From contig CAMZFU010000049.1 of NCBI GenBank assembly GCA_947306185.1, positions 1 through 5,206 of the forward strand: a stretch of 5,206 bases of DNA, written 5' to 3'. This document shows, one piece after another, positions 1-5,206 of the stretch (within the stretch, counting starts at the first letter, position 1; each line of letters begins with the position of its first letter). The position numbers were made by a program, and so were the translations under genes. The DNA is from an uncultured Pseudomonadota bacterium (GTDB lineage: Bacteria; Pseudomonadota; Alphaproteobacteria; Rs-D84). Under the pieces are notes generated by a model, which saw only the letters and a list, made by a program, of their open reading frames with translations, was not told the DNA's origin and did no database searches.

Positions 1-383
1 TTCATTGGTTCATTGTACACCCCATATTCTTCGGATGACCCAACAGACAATATACGCGCAGGCACATCATTATTTCGCACCGCATCCGCCAAATTTAGAA
101 AGGAAGACATATTATTGACAAAGCAATTTGCCGGTTCGTTCCAACTTTGCGCCACCGAAGACATCGCCGCCAAATGCACAATATAATCAGGTTTCGTACT
201 TTTTATAATGTTATCTATTTGGGCCGAATCCATTAAATTTAGTGATTTGTATTCAATATCCATATCACACGATGGGGCCATATCAACGCCATATACGTTT
301 GCATCTGGTTCATATCGATTCAGGTATTCCACAAAATACCGTCCAACAAATCCCATAACACCCGTTATTAAATATTTACTCAT
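1..383 (-). CDS. rmd: GDP-6-deoxy-D-mannose reductase (Rmd-like), N-terminal part only
   Basis: This is the first 127 codons of an extended short-chain dehydrogenase/reductase; the gene leaves the window at the left edge, so its C-terminal part, including the expected YxxxK catalytic pair, is not visible. The reading frame is open throughout. The N-terminus carries the NAD(P)-binding GxxGxxG motif (G8, G11, G14, within ITGVMGFVG), then D34 after the second beta strand, the KPDYIVHLAA segment (64-73) and the catalytic-type GSSEEYG segment (115-121). From memory, GSSEEYG and KPDYIxHLAA are typical of Rmd, which reduces GDP-4-keto-6-deoxy-D-mannose to GDP-D-rhamnose in the cytoplasm. Its place directly after gmd, which makes that substrate, supports the call. 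The start is the ATG at 383-381, with AAAGG (393-397) 9 nt upstream, overlapping the gmd stop. GDP-L-fucose synthase or another 4-keto-sugar reductase remains possible. Confidence 0.72.
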   Translation of the reverse strand, partial: MSKYLITGVMGFVGRYFVEYLNRYEPDANVYGVDMAPSCDMDIEYKSLNLMDSAQIDNIIKSTKPDYIVHLAAMSSVAQSWNEPANCFVNNMSSFLNLADAVRNNDVPARILSVGSSEEYGVYNEPM

Positions 384-395
384 TTTGATAAACCT

Positions 396-1472
396 TTAAT
401 CTGCATGTTTTACATTCTCTGCAAATCCGTTATCTTTCAATACTTTTTCACGTTGTGCCAATTTCATATCTTCGGCGACCATTTCGCGCACCAACGCGGC
501 CAGGTCATATTGCGGTTTCCAACCCAATTTCTCGCGCGCCTTGGTTGAATTTCCCAACAACAGTTCCACTTCGGCCGGGCGGAAGAATTCTGGGTTCACC
601 GCAACAACTTTTTTACCGGTTGCTTTATCAATCGCATATTCATCAATACCCAAACCATGCCATTCCAAATCAATACCTAATTCGGTGAACGTCATTTTTA
701 CAAAATCACGAATAGATGTTGTTACCCCCGTCGCCAAAACATAGTCATCTGGGGCACCGGCCTGAAGCATACGCCACATACCTTCAACATAATCTTTTGC
801 ATGCCCCCAATCGCGTTTTGCATCCATATTCCCAAGGTAAAGGCAATCTTGCAATCCCGCCTTGATACGCGTCGCGGCCAATGTGATTTTACGGGTCACA
901 AAGTTTTCCCCCCTGCGCGGGCTTTCATGATTAAACAAAATACCGTTGCATCCAAATATACCAAAACTTTCACGATAGTTAACCGTAATCCAATATCCAT
1001 AAAGTTTTGCCACACCGTATGGGCTGCGTGGATAAAATGGTGTAGTTTCCGATTGCATCGGTTCTTGGATTAAACCAAACAATTCAGATGTGGACGCTTG
1101 GTAAAATCGTGTTTTTTGTGCTAAACCATTTATACGTATTGCCTCTAACAACCGCAAAGTTCCCAACGCATCAGATTCTGCGGTAAATTCTGGACAATCC
1201 CATGAAATTTTAACATGGCTTTGTGCACCCAAATTATAGATTTCATCTGGCTTTATTTCACCGACAAGGCGAACCAAATTCACCGAATCCGTCAAATCAC
1301 CATAATGCAGATGCAAATTTTTATTATCCGATAAATGATCTATGCGCATTGTATTATGTGATGCCGACCGGCGAATAAGGCCATGAACTTCATACCCCTT
1401 GTCCAACAATAATTCCGCCAAATAAGATCCGTCTTGTCCAGTAATCCCAGTAATCAATGCAACTTTCGTCAT
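396..1472 (-). CDS. gmd: GDP-mannose 4,6-dehydratase
   Basis: This complete 358-residue enzyme is close to the usual 345-375 residues of the family. It converts GDP-D-mannose to GDP-4-keto-6-deoxy-D-mannose in the cytoplasm, the shared precursor of GDP-L-fucose, GDP-D-rhamnose and related sugars. The Rossmann motif is TGITGQDGSYL (G9, G12, G15), followed by the R34-R35 pair that in this family favours NADP. The catalytic stretch STSELFG (127-133, with T128 and E130) and the YxxxK pair (Y152, K156 in SPYGVAKLYGYW) are intact. The segment NHESPRRGENFVTRK (181-195), specific to Gmd, contains the loop that contacts cofactor and the neighbouring subunit. The start ATG has a strong AAGGAGA 6 nt upstream. 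The gene lies 11 bp after the nucleotidyltransferase and 12 bp before the reductase that would use its product. No damage is seen, and base composition is noticeably richer in GC than in the glycosyltransferase N-terminus. Confidence 0.96.
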   Translation of the reverse strand: MTKVALITGITGQDGSYLAELLLDKGYEVHGLIRRSASHNTMRIDHLSDNKNLHLHYGDLTDSVNLVRLVGEIKPDEIYNLGAQSHVKISWDCPEFTAESDALGTLRLLEAIRINGLAQKTRFYQASTSELFGLIQEPMQSETTPFYPRSPYGVAKLYGYWITVNYRESFGIFGCNGILFNHESPRRGENFVTRKITLAATRIKAGLQDCLYLGNMDAKRDWGHAKDYVEGMWRMLQAGAPDDYVLATGVTTSIRDFVKMTFTELGIDLEWHGLGIDEYAIDKATGKKVVAVNPEFFRPAEVELLLGNSTKAREKLGWKPQYDLAALVREMVAEDMKLAQREKVLKDNGFAENVKHAD

Positions 1473-1478
1473 ATTTTG

Positions 1479-1486
1479 TCTCCTTA
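1479..1486 (-). promoter_or_regulatory. Shine-Dalgarno of gmd fused to the upstream stop codon
   Basis: The minus strand reads TAAGGAGA. Its first three bases are the stop codon of the nucleotidyltransferase, and AAGGAGA is the gmd ribosome binding site, 6 nt before its ATG. A similar arrangement, TAAGGA at 3181-3186 and TAAAGG at 393-398, serves the glycosyltransferase and rmd. This confirms the chosen starts and allows ribosomes ending one gene to restart on the next. Confidence 0.85.
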
Positions 1487-1915
1487 ATTATTCCATTTAT
1501 CCAAAATCCATGAAGATGAATTCGCTTTGTTTGCCCCCCCAACCCCAAAAACTATTTCAACGCCACATTCTTTACAAGTTGGCATTTCTGGAATATTGTC
1601 TTTGGTTCTATCACCACCATTTGCAAACACCAATTCTGCATCAGGATATTTTTTGCGGACACGTCGTATGCCATCGCAGGCGCTGTTATCCGAATCATCA
1701 AATTCCATTACGTCAATAACCCCTTTTAGGTTTTCTAGAATCGCACGGCGAGTATTAAATGTATAAAAATTCTTACCTTTTTTCCGACAAAGCCAATCAT
1801 CAGAATTGGCCAAAACAATCACCCCATCTGATTGTCGTGCTGATTCTACAATCATAGCAATATGCCCTTCGTGAATAGGATCAAAACCCCCAGATACAAT
1901 ATAATACTTTGCCAT
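1484..1915 (-). CDS. Adenylyl/cytidylyltransferase family protein (TagD/RfaE-C type), substrate unknown
   Basis: This 143-residue protein is a small cytoplasmic nucleotidyltransferase of the HxGH superfamily. Its N-terminus has the signature SGGFDPIHEGH (8-18, with H15 and H18), which binds the nucleotide phosphates, and a later NGGDRTKDNIPE segment (99-110) seen in this family. Enzymes of this kind join CTP or ATP to a small phosphorylated molecule, such as glycerol 3-phosphate (TagD) or heptose 1-phosphate (the C-terminal domain of RfaE/HldE). Here the usual RTxGISTT-like motif near the C-terminus is replaced by NKANSSSWIL (129-138), so neither named function can be assigned. No heptose kinase or isomerase is present in the window. 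The ATG at 1915-1913 overlaps the glycosyltransferase stop by one base (TAATG) and has AGGAGA 7 nt upstream, so translation is probably coupled. A run of seven G on the coding strand lies at codons 126-128. It may supply an activated precursor to the neighbouring transferases. Confidence 0.82.
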   Translation of the reverse strand: MAKYYIVSGGFDPIHEGHIAMIVESARQSDGVIVLANSDDWLCRKKGKNFYTFNTRRAILENLKGVIDVMEFDDSDNSACDGIRRVRKKYPDAELVFANGGDRTKDNIPEMPTCKECGVEIVFGVGGANKANSSSWILDKWNN

Positions 1916-1928
1916 TAATTGTTCTCCT
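1915..1928 (-). promoter_or_regulatory. Overlapping stop/start (TAATG) with Shine-Dalgarno AGGAGA
   Basis: The glycosyltransferase stop TAA (1917-1915) shares its last A with the ATG of the nucleotidyltransferase (1915-1913). AGGAGA at 1923-1928 sits inside the last glycosyltransferase codons, 7 nt before the ATG. This fixes the nucleotidyltransferase start and points to coupled translation of the two proteins. Confidence 0.85.
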
Positions 1929-3171
1929 GAATTGTTTTAGTGATTATTTTTACGGTCTTGTTCCACGAAAACTCTTTAGAATGTTTTAATCCTGCCATGG
2001 CCATTTTATCACGATAATCTTTATCAAAATAATATTTCTCATATGCTGCGATATGTTGGGCATCATTATCCCAATCAATCATAATACCCGCATCACCAAT
2101 AACTTCTGGTAATGATGAATTATTAGATGTAATAACCGGACACCCACATTTCATCGCTTCCAGCGGTGGCAGGCCAAAACCTTCGTATTGCGAAGTATAA
2201 ACGAACCATTCCGCACCACTGTACAATGCGGCCAAATCCGCATCATCGACATAGCCGGCACGAATAATTTTATCTTTGTATTGTCCTAAATCTTCAATTT
2301 CTGATTTTAATTTCTCAAAGAATTCATCCCAATGGCCACCACCCAAGACAAACACCAAATCATCGATATTGTTTTTCTTGATAAATTCAACAAATGTTTT
2401 GACCGCACAAATAAGGTTTTTACGCGGTTCCAATGTACAAAGCGAAAACACATATTTTTTATTATCGGGAATATTATATTTTGCACGCACCGCCATAATC
2501 TTTTTGTCATCTTTTTCACAGTAAAAATTATCATTTGCCGCCAAAGGAATAACCGTAATGTCATTTGGGTTCATATCCAACAGCCGTACAAAATCATTTT
2601 TACAAGATTGCGAAATTGCAAAATATTTACAATCGGGTTTTGTTTTGATATATTGCACCAAAACGTCGAACCAGTAATGCTGATTAGAACGTGCCGTTTT
2701 ATAATATTGTGAAAATAACAATGGTATTGCATCATACAACACGATGTATTTATGGTCCGCATGAATTTTTCTTGAAAAAACATAAATTGGCGATATTGCT
2801 ACATCAAATTTAGGCAATTTAATACATTGACCAAATAATTTAATTGGTTTTCGCACAAACAAATTTAATAACAATTTTGTAATATTATGTCTATTTTTTC
2901 TTAATCTAACATCCAATTGCGATAATCTTGACAAAATTTTTATAAATTTATTATTACAATAAATTTTTATATCCGCACCAAAATTCTGCTTGCAAAACTC
3001 AACAACATTGTCATCTACGAAATTAGTATATAACGATATATCAAATGCGTCTGATTCTATTAACCCCCTTAATATATTATAACTAGCAAAATAGATTCCT
3101 GAACGACCTCTACCCGCTTTCAAGTTTCCTGCAATAACCGACGCATCAAAAATTAAAGTTTGTTTTGCCAT
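1915..3171 (-). CDS. GT4-family glycosyltransferase (GT-B fold)
   Basis: This complete 418-residue retaining glycosyltransferase probably adds a sugar from a nucleotide donor to a lipid-linked glycan at the inner face of the membrane. The C-terminal, donor-binding domain (about 205-400) is typical of GT4: SLCTLEPRKN (243-252), VLGGGHWDEFF (275-285), the AGYVDDADLAALY segment (305-317) and the EX7E motif in YEGFGLPPLEAM (E330 and E338). The N-terminal acceptor domain has a glycine-containing RGRSGIYFASYNILRGL stretch (21-37). No signal peptide or clear membrane segment is seen. Similar enzymes include D-rhamnosyl- and mannosyltransferases of O-antigen clusters, which would fit GDP-D-rhamnose made by the next genes, but the donor is inferred only from context. 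The start has AAGGA 9 nt upstream, overlapping the previous stop. The DNA for roughly residues 38-137 (2761-3060) is only about 24% GC by hand count, while parts of the C-terminal domain reach about 50%. Confidence 0.88.
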   Translation of the reverse strand: MAKQTLIFDASVIAGNLKAGRGRSGIYFASYNILRGLIESDAFDISLYTNFVDDNVVEFCKQNFGADIKIYCNNKFIKILSRLSQLDVRLRKNRHNITKLLLNLFVRKPIKLFGQCIKLPKFDVAISPIYVFSRKIHADHKYIVLYDAIPLLFSQYYKTARSNQHYWFDVLVQYIKTKPDCKYFAISQSCKNDFVRLLDMNPNDITVIPLAANDNFYCEKDDKKIMAVRAKYNIPDNKKYVFSLCTLEPRKNLICAVKTFVEFIKKNNIDDLVFVLGGGHWDEFFEKLKSEIEDLGQYKDKIIRAGYVDDADLAALYSGAEWFVYTSQYEGFGLPPLEAMKCGCPVITSNNSSLPEVIGDAGIMIDWDNDAQHIAAYEKYYFDKDYRDKMAMAGLKHSKEFSWNKTVKIITKTIQENN

Positions 3172-3183
3172 TTTATAAAATCC

Positions 3184-4242
3184 TTACTCTTCAAACTCGC
3201 TTCTGTTCGGAAACTTTGATTCAAAAAATTCTTTATTATGTTGTTTATTGACATCGCCATTACACCAACTGTCGTTTATACACATAATTTTTGACCGACA
3301 ATTTTGTGCCCCCGATTCAAAGGCATCCGTGCAATAGAATGCAGAATCACGCACAGATTTATAGTGTATCAAATTATATATGAAATCTAATATGACATTA
3401 TGCCCAATGTGCCGGGAATGTGTCCGGATTACCTTGGCACGATTATGCACAACATCATACAGATTAAATATCAACCGATGAACATCTGCAACATCACGAA
3501 AACGACTATGACGCGTTGCATCAATATACTTTGCCAAAACCGGATTCGCACAACATTCAATTATGGACGATTTTATATACGGGTCTATGCCATGTGAAGA
3601 TTTATAATCATAAATACGTACCCCAAACGCCTTTTCTATCGCGGCGGCGGCATTTATAAGCAATAATAAATAAATACTGTTATTATCGCGGGCAATATGA
3701 CCGTTTTTACGATAAATGGCACGAAACTTTGCCACGCCATTTGAATCAAAGAAATAATCGGGGGTTGTTTTCTCATTAAAGAACATATCATCGTTGGCTA
3801 AAATAAAATGCTCCGACAACCCCGGAATATTCGCCAATGATGCCTCTATGGCACAAGACTTGAACACCGGTGATGCATCAGATGGCAAAATAGATTCTTG
3901 GGGCACAACCGTTATACGCGGATTATCCGTATTCAACCACTTTGGCACTTGACCAAATCCGGTCACTATATAAATATGGTTCACCCACGGTGCATTTTTT
4001 TCAACCGAACGCAATGAATATTGTAATTCATCATTATCGCGATAAAGTTGCTCTTGACTATCATCAACATATTTACTGTCGTCTTTGCCCGCGGCACGCA
4101 GATATTTTGCCTTAGTTTTTCTGAATTCTGGATCACTGCCATCAATCCACAAATAGACCAAATCTATTGGGAATGGAAATCTTGACTTATCATTTTTTTT
4201 ATCAAAATGCATCTTTTTGCTCATCACGGTTATTTCTATCAT
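3184..4242 (-). CDS. Stealth family protein, sugar-phosphate transferase for surface polysaccharide
   Basis: This complete 352-residue protein belongs to the Stealth family of hexose-1-phosphate transferases, which pass a sugar 1-phosphate from a nucleotide sugar to a growing glycan and so make phosphodiester-linked capsules. The conserved regions appear in order: CR1 as IDLVYLWIDGSDP (26-38); CR2 from about 66 to 155, with RDNDELQYSLRSVEK, the GQVPKWLNTDNPRI segment (97-110) and SEHFILANDDMFF (143-155); a CR3-like part around SSHGIDPYIKSS (215-226); and a CR4-like KIMCINDS (318-325) near the C-terminus. There is no signal peptide or membrane segment, so it is probably cytoplasmic. The start at 4242 has only a weak TTAGGTC upstream; in-frame ATGs at codons 7 and 11 are alternatives and precede CR1, so the function call is unaffected. 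It is the first gene after rplI and probably the first of the sugar operon. Donor and acceptor are unknown. Confidence 0.9.
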   Translation of the reverse strand: MIEITVMSKKMHFDKKNDKSRFPFPIDLVYLWIDGSDPEFRKTKAKYLRAAGKDDSKYVDDSQEQLYRDNDELQYSLRSVEKNAPWVNHIYIVTGFGQVPKWLNTDNPRITVVPQESILPSDASPVFKSCAIEASLANIPGLSEHFILANDDMFFNEKTTPDYFFDSNGVAKFRAIYRKNGHIARDNNSIYLLLLINAAAAIEKAFGVRIYDYKSSHGIDPYIKSSIIECCANPVLAKYIDATRHSRFRDVADVHRLIFNLYDVVHNRAKVIRTHSRHIGHNVILDFIYNLIHYKSVRDSAFYCTDAFESGAQNCRSKIMCINDSWCNGDVNKQHNKEFFESKFPNRSEFEE

Positions 4243-4248
4243 AAAATA

Positions 4249-4260
4249 TGACCTAAGTCA
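4249..4260. promoter_or_regulatory. Inverted repeat TGAC-N4-GTCA upstream of the Stealth gene, possible operator
   Basis: The 12 bases TGACCTAAGTCA form a 4-bp inverted repeat with a 4-base spacer. Read on the minus strand with one flanking base on each side it is TTGACTTAGGTCAT, one base from the TTGAC-N4-GTCAA shape bound by some CRP/FNR-family regulators. It lies 7 bases before the ATG and overlaps the weak Shine-Dalgarno, so binding here could block expression. So short a repeat can arise by chance, and no matching second copy or regulator gene was seen. Confidence 0.22.
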
Positions 4261-4286
4261 AATAATCTGTGTATTTTTTGGCATAT

Positions 4287-4313
4287 ATTTACCCCGGAAA
4301 AACCGGGGTAAAT
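4287..4313 (-). terminator. Perfect 11-bp hairpin after rplI, possible terminator or processing site
   Basis: An 11-bp perfect inverted repeat (ATTTACCCCGG and CCGGGGTAAAT) with a 5-base loop lies 26 nt after the rplI stop and 44 nt before the Stealth start. Six of the pairs are G-C, so it should fold well in RNA; the loop reads UUUUU in the minus-strand transcript. A canonical run of U after the stem is missing, as the next bases are AUAUGCC. It may therefore act as a weak or leaky terminator, an RNA stability or processing element, or partly insulate the ribosomal genes from the sugar operon. Confidence 0.5.
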
Positions 4314-4339
4314 TAAACAATGTAAAACCGAACCAGAAA

Positions 4340-4951
4340 TTATTCGGCCACTTCGGCGACCGGTGCCGCTTCTTCTGTTGTTTCTGCGACCTCAGATTCT
4401 GCCTTGGCTTCTTCTTTAACTTCTTCTTTTACTTCTGGTTCTTCTTCAACTTTCTTGGTTCCAAATGTCAAAACCTTACCCGCAACCAATGCTTCGATTT
4501 CGTCATTGGTACGTGCAACATAGACCTTAATAGGAACGATGACATCTGGGTGTAATGCGATTTTTGTATCGAACGCACCGATTGATTTGATTGGCGCACC
4601 CAACATAACCTGGGCGGACAATACATCAACATTTGCAATTTCTTTCAATGTACGTGCGATATCGCGGCTTGACACAGAACCGTAAAGTTGACCTGTATCA
4701 CCGGCCTGGCGAATCATATACATCTTGGCGTTCTTGACCGCATCAACTTTGGATTCTGCGGCTTTCTTGGCGGCTTCGTGACGTGCCTGAAGTTCAGCTT
4801 TCTGTGCTTCGAACAATGCGACATTTTCACGTGACCAGCGTAACGCCTTGTTGTTTGGCAACAAGAAATTACGTGCATAACCTGTTTTAACTTCTACGGT
4901 ATCACCAATGTTGCCCAAACGAGTAATTTTTTCTGTCAAAATAACTTTCAT
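4340..4951 (-). CDS. rplI: 50S ribosomal protein L9
   Basis: This 203-residue protein is ribosomal protein L9, which binds 23S rRNA near the L1 stalk and helps keep the reading frame. The N-terminal rRNA-binding domain is clear: MKVILTEKITRLGNIGDTVE followed by the conserved GYARNFLLPNNKA (24-36). A long charged helix (about 40-75) joins it to the C-terminal domain, which holds RQAGDTGQLYGSVSSRDIA (81-99), a pattern I associate with alphaproteobacteria. The protein is about 50 residues longer than the roughly 149-residue E. coli form because of a low-complexity tail rich in glutamate, alanine and valine (about 168-203). Acidic tails on L9 are not rare in alphaproteobacteria, so this is probably genuine. 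The start has AAGGA 8 nt upstream. The gene follows rpsR by 49 bp, the standard ribosomal order, and ends 27 nt before a strong hairpin. Confidence 0.98.
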   Translation of the reverse strand: MKVILTEKITRLGNIGDTVEVKTGYARNFLLPNNKALRWSRENVALFEAQKAELQARHEAAKKAAESKVDAVKNAKMYMIRQAGDTGQLYGSVSSRDIARTLKEIANVDVLSAQVMLGAPIKSIGAFDTKIALHPDVIVPIKVYVARTNDEIEALVAGKVLTFGTKKVEEEPEVKEEVKEEAKAESEVAETTEEAAPVAEVAE

Positions 4952-5000
4952 TTCATCTGTCCTTATTGTTGTAAGTTAGGGATTAACCCAAATATTTTCA

Positions 5001-5206
5001 TTAACCAATGTTGTTACGTACAAATGGCAACAATCCCAAATGACGTGCGCGTTTAATTGCACGTGTCAATAAACGCTGGTCTTTCTGGGAAACACCGCTG
5101 ATACGAGACGGCACAATTTTACCACGTTCGGTGATATAATGCCCCAACATTTTGACATCTTTATAGTCAATAACCTTGCCCTTTAATGGGTTAGATTTTT
5201 TACGAT
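5001..5206 (-). CDS. rpsR: 30S ribosomal protein S18, C-terminal part
   Basis: The last 67 residues and the stop codon of S18 are present; the N-terminus lies beyond the right edge of the window. S18 pairs with S6 on the platform of the small ribosomal subunit. The fragment shows the conserved core IDYKDVKML, then ITERGKIVPSRISG, and near the C-terminus the LLTRAIKRARHLGLLPF segment, which is diagnostic for the family. It ends in VRNNIG. The frame is intact, and rplI follows after 49 bp, the common rpsF-rpsR-rplI order. rpsF would be expected just outside the window. Confidence 0.97.
   Translation of the reverse strand, partial: RKKSNPLKGKVIDYKDVKMLGHYITERGKIVPSRISGVSQKDQRLLTRAIKRARHLGLLPFVRNNIG

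Noticed and set aside
208..399. Plus-strand open frame of 63 codons opposite the rmd start
   Set aside because: It lies antisense to a clearly conserved reductase, has no recognisable motif and spans the gmd-rmd junction, so it is a shadow of the real genes.
2276..2783. Several open frames on both strands overlapping the glycosyltransferase
   Set aside because: They sit inside the conserved GT4 frame, have no family motifs and show the biased composition expected of out-of-frame translation of AT-rich coding DNA.
4233..4261. Possible promoter on the minus strand: TTGACT (4261-4256) and TAGAAA (4238-4233) spaced by 17 bases
   Set aside because: The -10 box matches only 4 of 6 consensus bases. 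Transcription would begin just before codon 7 of the Stealth gene, leaving it almost leaderless. The -35 box also overlaps the inverted repeat, so the match may be coincidence.
4403..4455. TTC/TTCTTC-rich low-complexity stretch resembling a tandem repeat
   Set aside because: It encodes the Glu/Lys-rich L9 tail and is imperfect, so it is codon-level low complexity and not a distinct repeat element.
4217..4555. Plus-strand open frame of 112 codons rich in F and C opposite the end of rplI
   Set aside because: Its phenylalanine-rich composition is simply the complement of the glutamate-rich L9 tail, and it crosses the hairpin region.
4952..5000. GGGTTAATCCC-like short inverted repeat between rpsR and rplI
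   Set aside because: Only a 3-bp G-C stem with no U-tract; too weak to call a terminator between two genes normally cotranscribed.

Overview
The window is a compact, single-strand run of genes. Everything supportable is transcribed right to left on the minus strand. From high to low coordinates it holds the end of rpsR (ribosomal protein S18), rplI (ribosomal protein L9), a roughly 97-bp gap containing a strong hairpin, and then five surface-polysaccharide genes. These are a Stealth-type phosphotransferase, a GT4 glycosyltransferase, a small nucleotidyltransferase, gmd (GDP-mannose 4,6-dehydratase) and the first 127 codons of an Rmd-type reductase that runs off the left edge.

The organism looks like a low-GC alphaproteobacterium. 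This rests on the S18 and L9 sequences, such as the QLYGSVSSRDIA stretch in L9 and the ITERGKIVPSRI stretch in S18, together with a long acidic L9 tail. That is recollection of family patterns, not a database search. An uncultured or host-associated lineage is possible, but the window does not prove it.

The polysaccharide genes are tightly packed. The junctions are 12 bp (Stealth to glycosyltransferase), a 1-base TAATG stop/start overlap (glycosyltransferase to nucleotidyltransferase), 11 bp (nucleotidyltransferase to gmd) and 12 bp (gmd to rmd). In the three short gaps the stop codon TAA is itself part of the next gene's Shine-Dalgarno sequence. This is good evidence for one operon with coupled translation.

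The likely pathway is as follows. Gmd turns GDP-D-mannose into GDP-4-keto-6-deoxy-D-mannose, and the next enzyme, which resembles Rmd more than fucose synthase, would reduce it to GDP-D-rhamnose. The GT4 enzyme probably adds a sugar to the growing glycan. The nucleotidyltransferase would activate a phosphorylated small molecule, and the Stealth protein would form a phosphodiester-linked sugar unit. Together they suggest a capsule or O-antigen-like polymer with D-rhamnose and phosphodiester linkages. The exact polymer cannot be read from the window.

The most notable features are the placement of this cassette directly behind the S18-L9 ribosomal genes, a sharp GC drop inside the glycosyltransferase gene, a nucleotidyltransferase with an atypical C-terminal motif and no obvious partner kinase, and an 11-bp perfect hairpin at the border between the housekeeping and surface-sugar genes. 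No RNA gene, CRISPR array, insertion sequence or phage element was seen.
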